Shown: positions 59,680-64,000 of the stretch, in pieces
Layout: every line of letters starts with the position of its first letter
Numbering within the stretch: position 1 is the first letter of the stretch
Origin: Paenibacillus silvestris
Lineage (GTDB): Bacteria > Bacillota > Bacilli > Paenibacillales > NBRC-103111
Assembly: GCF_009882985.1 (NCBI RefSeq)
Contig: NZ_WTUZ01000004.1
Coordinates: forward strand, 94,166 to 158,165
Direction: 5' to 3'
DNA length: 64,000 bases
Translations under genes and position numbers: made by a program
Notes under the pieces: generated by a model
What the model was told of the DNA's origin: nothing
Databases searched by the model: none
The model's input: the letters and a program-made list of their open reading frames with translations, nothing else

Positions 59680-60693
59680 TTATTTGAGCGCAGTAGCAAT
59701 CTGATCGATAATTAAATTGATGGCAATGGGACCATAATAACCGATCCACTGCGCTGTGTTTTCCGAATATACGTGGTTGTCCTTAACGGACTTCAGATTT
59801 TTCCAAATCGCGGATTCCTGGAATTTAGTTGTTAGCTCCAAGTTCGTATCGTCCTGAAGCAGAAACATATGATCGGCAGTCAATTCTGGCAGAACTTCAA
59901 GCGAAATCATTACACTTGTATCCTTAGCGTTGTTAGCCATTTGCGGTGGAGTGAGGCCGAGATCATTGTACAAAATTTGTGATGTGCGATGTGATGTCGT
60001 TTGGAGACGAATCATTTTATCTCTAGGACGGATCAAGGCTACGGTTTGGCCCTTCATTTTGGTTGCCAATGCCGTTTTCAGATCACTCACCTTTTGTTTG
60101 TAACCATTAACCAACTTCTGCGCCTCTTGTGGCTTGTTCAGGATTTGCCCAAACTTCAGCAGGACAGTCTGCCAGTCCTCAGTACGCTGTAGGATAATCG
60201 TCGGTGCGATTTTTACTAAATCATCGTATATCTTATTGTGGGCATCCGTAGCGATGATAAGATCCGGATCTAAGGCAATGATTCCTTCCATATTTGGTTC
60301 CAAATAGGTTCCTAGTAAGGGGATATTGCTCATCTTATCACCCAAATAAGGAGGGAGTCCGTTGTCGGTTTCAGCTATTACGCTGCCTGTCGGTTTAACG
60401 CCCAATGCAATCATTTGATCCGCGAACTGAACGTCAAGCACGACAATTTTTTTTGGTACTTCCTTGAGTGTCATTTCACCTTTTAAATGCTTAATTGTAA
60501 CTGGTGCTGCGAGCTCTGACTTCACTGCGGGACTGCTTTGTACAGGCTCATTATTCTTGGTTTGAGCTTGGTTCGTTGCTTCTCCCCCAGCATTCGTGCT
60601 GCCTTGAGTGGCGTTATTTGAGCATGCGCCTAGAATGATGACCAGACTGACTAACAGGCTAAATGTCCATATAAACTTGATTTTTGGATACAT
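59680..60693 (-). CDS. iron-siderophore ABC binding lipoprotein, 337 aa
   Basis: Lipobox LGAC gives Cys24. The mature protein is of the FecB/FeuA class: KKIVVLDVQFADQMIALGV near residue 85, DPDLIIATDAH near 155 and the C-terminal WIGYYGPIAINLIIDQIATA. It captures a ferric siderophore. The permease and ATPase genes are absent from this window. Its sequence is clearly related to the C-terminal domain of the regulator encoded upstream. A Fur-like box lies 27 bases before the start codon. Confidence 0.88.
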   Translation of the reverse strand: MYPKIKFIWTFSLLVSLVIILGACSNNATQGSTNAGGEATNQAQTKNNEPVQSSPAVKSELAAPVTIKHLKGEMTLKEVPKKIVVLDVQFADQMIALGVKPTGSVIAETDNGLPPYLGDKMSNIPLLGTYLEPNMEGIIALDPDLIIATDAHNKIYDDLVKIAPTIILQRTEDWQTVLLKFGQILNKPQEAQKLVNGYKQKVSDLKTALATKMKGQTVALIRPRDKMIRLQTTSHRTSQILYNDLGLTPPQMANNAKDTSVMISLEVLPELTADHMFLLQDDTNLELTTKFQESAIWKNLKSVKDNHVYSENTAQWIGYYGPIAINLIIDQIATALK

Positions 60694-60719
60694 ATGATAT
60701 AATTCCTCCGCTTTTTATT

Positions 60720-60738
60720 GAGAATGAGACTCATCGTC
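60720..60738 (-). promoter_or_regulatory. Fur-like box before the siderophore-binding gene
   Basis: GAGAATGAGACTCATCGTC matches 14 of 19 positions of the Fur consensus GATAATGATAATCATTATC. It lies in the promoter region of the minus-strand binding-protein gene and would give repression when iron is sufficient. Confidence 0.65.
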
Positions 60739-60814
60739 GCTTACAATACTATAACGATTCGCTCGGTTATCTTCCATGGATATTTGCGCCAATACGCCAT
60801 GGATTGTGGCGACA

Positions 60815-60861
60815 CCAAAAACACTGTTGCTCGGATCCTCTGATCCGGAACAACAGTGCTT
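60815..60861 (-). terminator. terminator of the AraC-binding protein fusion gene
   Basis: CACTGTTG-GGATC / GATCC-CAACAGTG stem followed on the minus strand by TTTTT. It separates the regulator gene from the binding-protein gene. Confidence 0.85.
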
Positions 60862-60875
60862 ATATAAGATAGAGA

Positions 60876-62612
60876 TTATTTGGCATCCAAGAAAACACTC
60901 GCCACTTGATCGACCACCTGATTCATCGCGATAGGGCCGTAATAAGCAATCCATATGCTCGATTTGGCTTGATAAACATGCTGCTGCTGCACGGCACGTA
61001 GACTTTTCCAAGTTGCCGTGGTCTGGATCTCATCGGACATCGCCTTAAATTGGTTGTTGGTCAATACGAAGTAATGGTCCGCATCTACCTCTGGCAACCC
61101 ATCCAGAGAGATCAGGGAACTGGTCCTTTTGCGGTCGACTGCCAGCTTCGGCGGATAGAGCCCCAGATCGGTGTATAGAATCGCCGCCGTACGATGAGCT
61201 GATGTATGCAGTCTAATCGAATTGTCCAAAGGTCTAATCATCGTTACAGACTGCCCATGCAGCTTGGTTGCGAGTTGTGATTTCAACCCGTTAATTTTGT
61301 GTTTATAGTGCTGTAGAACTTGTTCCGCTTCCTGTTTCTTACCCATAATCCGCCCGAAGGTACGCAATGTTTCTCTCCAATCGCGATTTCGCTTGAGCAT
61401 GATGGTCGGTGCTATTTGCGTGAGACTTGCATACAAGTTTTGCTGAACCTCGGTGCAGATGATCAGATCGGGTGCCAATGAACGCAGAGCTTCGAGATCG
61501 GGCTCACGCATCGTTCCCAAGGGCTTGACTGCACGAAGTTTTCCGAACAGATACTCTGGAAAGCTGCTTAGATCATCAGGGTCCAGCACGCTGCCAGCCG
61601 GCTGTTCACCTAAAGCTAGCATATGATCCATAAACTGCGGATCCAGTACAGCAATTCTCTCAGGCTGCCGTTGGAGCAGAATCTCGCCTCTAAGATGAAT
61701 AATCGTCCGCAATAAGCGACGGATAGGTCTATCCAGCGGATCTACCGCTGCTTTCTTCTCCGGTTCATCCCCTCTGGCTTGTTGCATCGATTCCCGATAC
61801 ATGCTTGGAGAAACGCCCGTGTAACGCCTAAATAGTCGGCTGAAATAGTAGTTATCTACATAACCGACTGCTTCGGCGATATCCTTAAGACCTGAATTCG
61901 TACTACAAAGTAGTTCCTTAGCTTTGTCTATTCGGATCTGCATCAGATAGTCAATTGGCCCAAGACCCAGCCGTTTGTTGAACATCCGCTGCATGGTCCG
62001 AGAACTGCTGTTGAATAGCGTTGCAAGTGTGTCTGCTGTGATTGATTCGAAATAATGTTCATCCATATATTTGACAACCTGCAGCACCATATCTGGTGAA
62101 GCTGGCTCCAGTTGCTGGTGCTGCATTTGGCCCATCAGTTCGCAGATCAATTGATAAAATAACGATTTCACCTGCAGCTTCGCCATTGCTCCCGATTGTC
62201 CCCATTCCTGTTCCATACGAGATAGGAAGATGAGTAGAGGGGCAGCATGACTGACCACAAATCCATATTGGCTATCAAACGGTTCCGTACGAGCCAGCAA
62301 CTCAAGCACATCTTGGCTGCACGGCATGGGCAGAGTGGCTTTATACGAAATGCTGTAATATTCCAAAGGGTCAGTGACTTCCATAATAGAAAGAACGGTA
62401 TCTTTACCAGCATGACAAACATAGCCATTCTCAACTTGGTGCTCATCTCCGTCAAGAGTGAGTAGAGCTCGACCTTTTACCGTGTATACCAGAGCACTCG
62501 ACAGAAGCTGGGATGTGTGAGAATGCTCGCCAATCGGCAGTTCGGTACGCTGCACATCGATTACTTTCAGAGATACAAGGCTCCAAAGTGTAAGGTGATT
62601 TTCCACAATCAT
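60876..62612 (-). CDS. AraC regulator fused to a siderophore-binding domain (Btr type), 578 aa
   Basis: Residues 1-150 resemble an AraC cupin. An AraC double helix-turn-helix occupies about 170-270 (SITADTLATLFNSSSRTMQR, IAEAVGYVDNYYFSRLFRRY). From about 300 to the end is a periplasmic-binding-protein fold that lacks a signal peptide. B. subtilis Btr has this build: it senses ferric bacillibactin in the cytosol and activates the uptake genes. The fused domain is paralogous to the neighbouring lipoprotein (SAHRTAAILYTDLGLYPPK versus TSHRTSQILYNDLGLTPPQ). The ATG has AAAGGAG 13 bases upstream, a rather long spacing. Confidence 0.88.
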   Translation of the reverse strand: MIVENHLTLWSLVSLKVIDVQRTELPIGEHSHTSQLLSSALVYTVKGRALLTLDGDEHQVENGYVCHAGKDTVLSIMEVTDPLEYYSISYKATLPMPCSQDVLELLARTEPFDSQYGFVVSHAAPLLIFLSRMEQEWGQSGAMAKLQVKSLFYQLICELMGQMQHQQLEPASPDMVLQVVKYMDEHYFESITADTLATLFNSSSRTMQRMFNKRLGLGPIDYLMQIRIDKAKELLCSTNSGLKDIAEAVGYVDNYYFSRLFRRYTGVSPSMYRESMQQARGDEPEKKAAVDPLDRPIRRLLRTIIHLRGEILLQRQPERIAVLDPQFMDHMLALGEQPAGSVLDPDDLSSFPEYLFGKLRAVKPLGTMREPDLEALRSLAPDLIICTEVQQNLYASLTQIAPTIMLKRNRDWRETLRTFGRIMGKKQEAEQVLQHYKHKINGLKSQLATKLHGQSVTMIRPLDNSIRLHTSAHRTAAILYTDLGLYPPKLAVDRKRTSSLISLDGLPEVDADHYFVLTNNQFKAMSDEIQTTATWKSLRAVQQQHVYQAKSSIWIAYYGPIAMNQVVDQVASVFLDAK

Positions 62613-62691
62613 AGCTTCAAGTCAGCTCCTTTCAGGTCCATCTTTTATCCTATTATCTTAACACTATCACGCAGGCCAGAGACCTTTTTTG

Positions 62692-63489
62692 TTAAAATAA
62701 CTGCAGCGATGGCGGGGACGATCCCGAATGCTTATATTCCGTCGGAGACATGGAAGTATACTTTTTGAAAATGCGAAAGAAATACGAATGATCGTAATAA
62801 CCCAAATAATTAGAGATCTCGGTTACCGAAAGGTCAGAATTTGTCAATAAATTGCAAGCTTCCTTCATACGCAGCAGGTGAATGTATTGAATAGGGGAGA
62901 TGCCCATAACTTCGCGAAACATGGATATTGTATAGTTGGACGAGCGGTGTATAAGGGCGGCAAGTTCATCGATATGTATGGGCTGTCTGTAGTGAGCGAC
63001 CAAATATTTTTGCAGTTCATTTGCAAGCTTCAGTTTAACAGGAGTTACCTCCACAAGTTCAAATTCACGTGCGGCCATTCCGACTAACTCTTGCAAAATT
63101 CCGTTGACAAAATAGCGAGTGAATTTGCCGTCACCGACGACTTCGAGATAAAGCTTTTCGAACCGGTGCTTGAAATACTCAAAATTACGGATTTTACACT
63201 TGCAGAATTGACTTTGTCTGAAGATAGGAAGTTCTTCCGAATCCTCTTCATCATGATTGAACAAGACCGTGAATTTTTGATGCTCACCATCATAATTTTC
63301 ACCCGCTCGCAAGGAGTTAACCGGTATGAACAGCAATTCTCCTTTTTCCCCAACCACTGTACGATCGTTGATCGTGTATTTAACTTTACCGTCGATGATT
63401 AATACGAGTACATTATGATTTAACAACATCAGATTCGTACGCCAGTTCGGAATGCGATTATCAAAGTGTACGGAACGAAGGGACAGCAT
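62692..63489 (-). CDS. AraC-family regulator, 265 aa
   Basis: An N-terminal cupin-type sensing domain is followed by a C-terminal double helix-turn-helix at about residues 165-255 (IHIDELAALIHRSSNYTISM, VTEISNYLGYYDHSYFFRIF, KYTSMSPTEYKHS). No receiver or membrane segment is present, so the ligand is intracellular. The gene is divergent from the sulfatase gene, with 227 bases between the starts, which suggests that it controls the sulfatase and its partners to the right. Confidence 0.9.
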   Translation of the reverse strand: MLSLRSVHFDNRIPNWRTNLMLLNHNVLVLIIDGKVKYTINDRTVVGEKGELLFIPVNSLRAGENYDGEHQKFTVLFNHDEEDSEELPIFRQSQFCKCKIRNFEYFKHRFEKLYLEVVGDGKFTRYFVNGILQELVGMAAREFELVEVTPVKLKLANELQKYLVAHYRQPIHIDELAALIHRSSNYTISMFREVMGISPIQYIHLLRMKEACNLLTNSDLSVTEISNYLGYYDHSYFFRIFKKYTSMSPTEYKHSGSSPPSLQLF

Positions 63490-63716
63490 AGGTAGGAAAG
63501 TTCCTTTCAGGCAGTATAACTAAACATTAGCAGTATACATAGTAATATTCAATAATCCTTAGATTAATAAGCTTTATATGAAAAAAATAGAAGAGAATCG
63601 TACACATGATCCATATAATATGCATGGACTGTTCATTATTGCTTTTAGTACTATTCACATTAAGGAGAGCGTTTTCAATGTGCGATCTTGAATGTTACTA
63701 GAAGGAGAGTCAAGAG

Positions 63717-64000
63717 ATGAGAATATTGTTGCTTGATTTGGACTCCACCAGACCCGATCATTTGGGGTGCTACGGCTATCAGCGAAATACATCGCCAAAC
63801 ATCGATAAAATCGCTGAGAAAGGAGTCAGATTTTCGAATTACTATACGTCGGATGCTCCTTGCTTTCCTTCGCGGACAGCGCTCATGACAGGACGTTTTG
63901 GCATCCATAACGGAGTTGTCGGACATGGCGGTACAGCCGCTGATGTTCGTCATGAAGGAGAGGAGCGGCAGTTCCGCAGCCGTTTAACGAGCGAATGTTT
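63717..64000 (+). CDS. sulfatase, N-terminal part (cut by the window end)
   Basis: ATG at 63717 behind GAAGGAGAG. The visible 94 residues carry the metal ligands in [17 protein letters not shown] and the CxPSR active site as Cys49 in [12 protein letters not shown]. That cysteine is converted to formylglycine in type I sulfatases by an FGE enzyme. No signal peptide, so it would desulfate an imported sugar in the cytosol. The rest of the gene lies outside the window. Confidence 0.92.
   Translation, partial: MRILLLDLDSTRPDHLGCYGYQRNTSPNIDKIAEKGVRFSNYYTSDAPCFPSRTALMTGRFGIHNGVVGHGGTAADVRHEGEERQFRSRLTSEC

Noticed and set aside
62613..62691. Fur box upstream of the AraC-binding protein fusion gene
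   Set aside because: The best window matches the 19-base consensus at only about 10 positions, close to chance for AT-rich sequence.

Overview
The window reads as chromosome of a low-to-mid GC Gram-positive spore-former of the Paenibacillaceae (Paenibacillus or a close relative). The evidence is strong AAGGAGG-type ribosome binding sites with some GTG and TTG starts, several LplA/LplB/LplC-type carbohydrate ABC systems without their own ATPase, large AraC regulators with an extracellular sensor domain, HisKA/AraC two-component pairs, and secreted proteins with a stalk domain. No rRNA, tRNA, CRISPR array, integrase or transposase gene was found.

Layout. 1-2.7 kb: small orphan genes (two unknowns, a GlcG/HbpS-like protein, a membrane-anchored helix-turn-helix protein), each separated by a related intergenic repeat. 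2.8-4.3 kb: msrA behind a decayed msrB, then a repeat-dense stretch without genes. 4.3-10.4 kb: a small secreted KPEA peptide, a large secreted stalk-domain protein, a membrane protein and a NarL-type two-component pair. 10.4-12.5 kb: a coding remnant, another copy of the repeat with an AT-rich orphan gene, and a TPR membrane protein. 12.6-23.1 kb: ABC system 1 (permease, permease, binding protein) with its sensor kinase and AraC response regulator, followed by an FAD oxidoreductase and an SGNH hydrolase. 23.2-32.2 kb: single-gene units (HIT protein, DszC-like flavoprotein, pyruvate oxidase-like enzyme, SDR plus TetR regulator, DinB, DUF1349, nucleotidyltransferase, galactokinase). 32.5-40.7 kb: ABC system 2 with a Gfo/Idh/MocA oxidoreductase, an enolase-superfamily enzyme and an AraC regulator. 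41-42.5 kb: a small unknown ORF and a divergent zinc metalloprotease. 42.7-50.3 kb: ABC system 3 with an AraC regulator and a GH2 enzyme. 50.5-58.4 kb: ABC system 4 (MalEFG-like) with a GH43 enzyme and a two-component pair. 58.8-62.6 kb: an iron-siderophore module (FhuF-like reductase, binding lipoprotein, AraC regulator fused to a binding-protein domain). 62.7-64 kb: an AraC regulator divergent from a sulfatase cut by the window end.

The main theme is uptake of plant or microbial oligosaccharides. Each ABC system sits with its own regulator and with enzymes that would act on the imported sugar. The permeases lack a local ATPase and presumably share one encoded elsewhere (inference). Regulatory signals that can be read directly include a TetR operator set over two promoters, a Fur-like box, a cre-like site, hairpins after several binding-protein genes and a hairpin over a ribosome binding site. 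The least explained material is the intergenic repeat families and the orphan genes lying among them.
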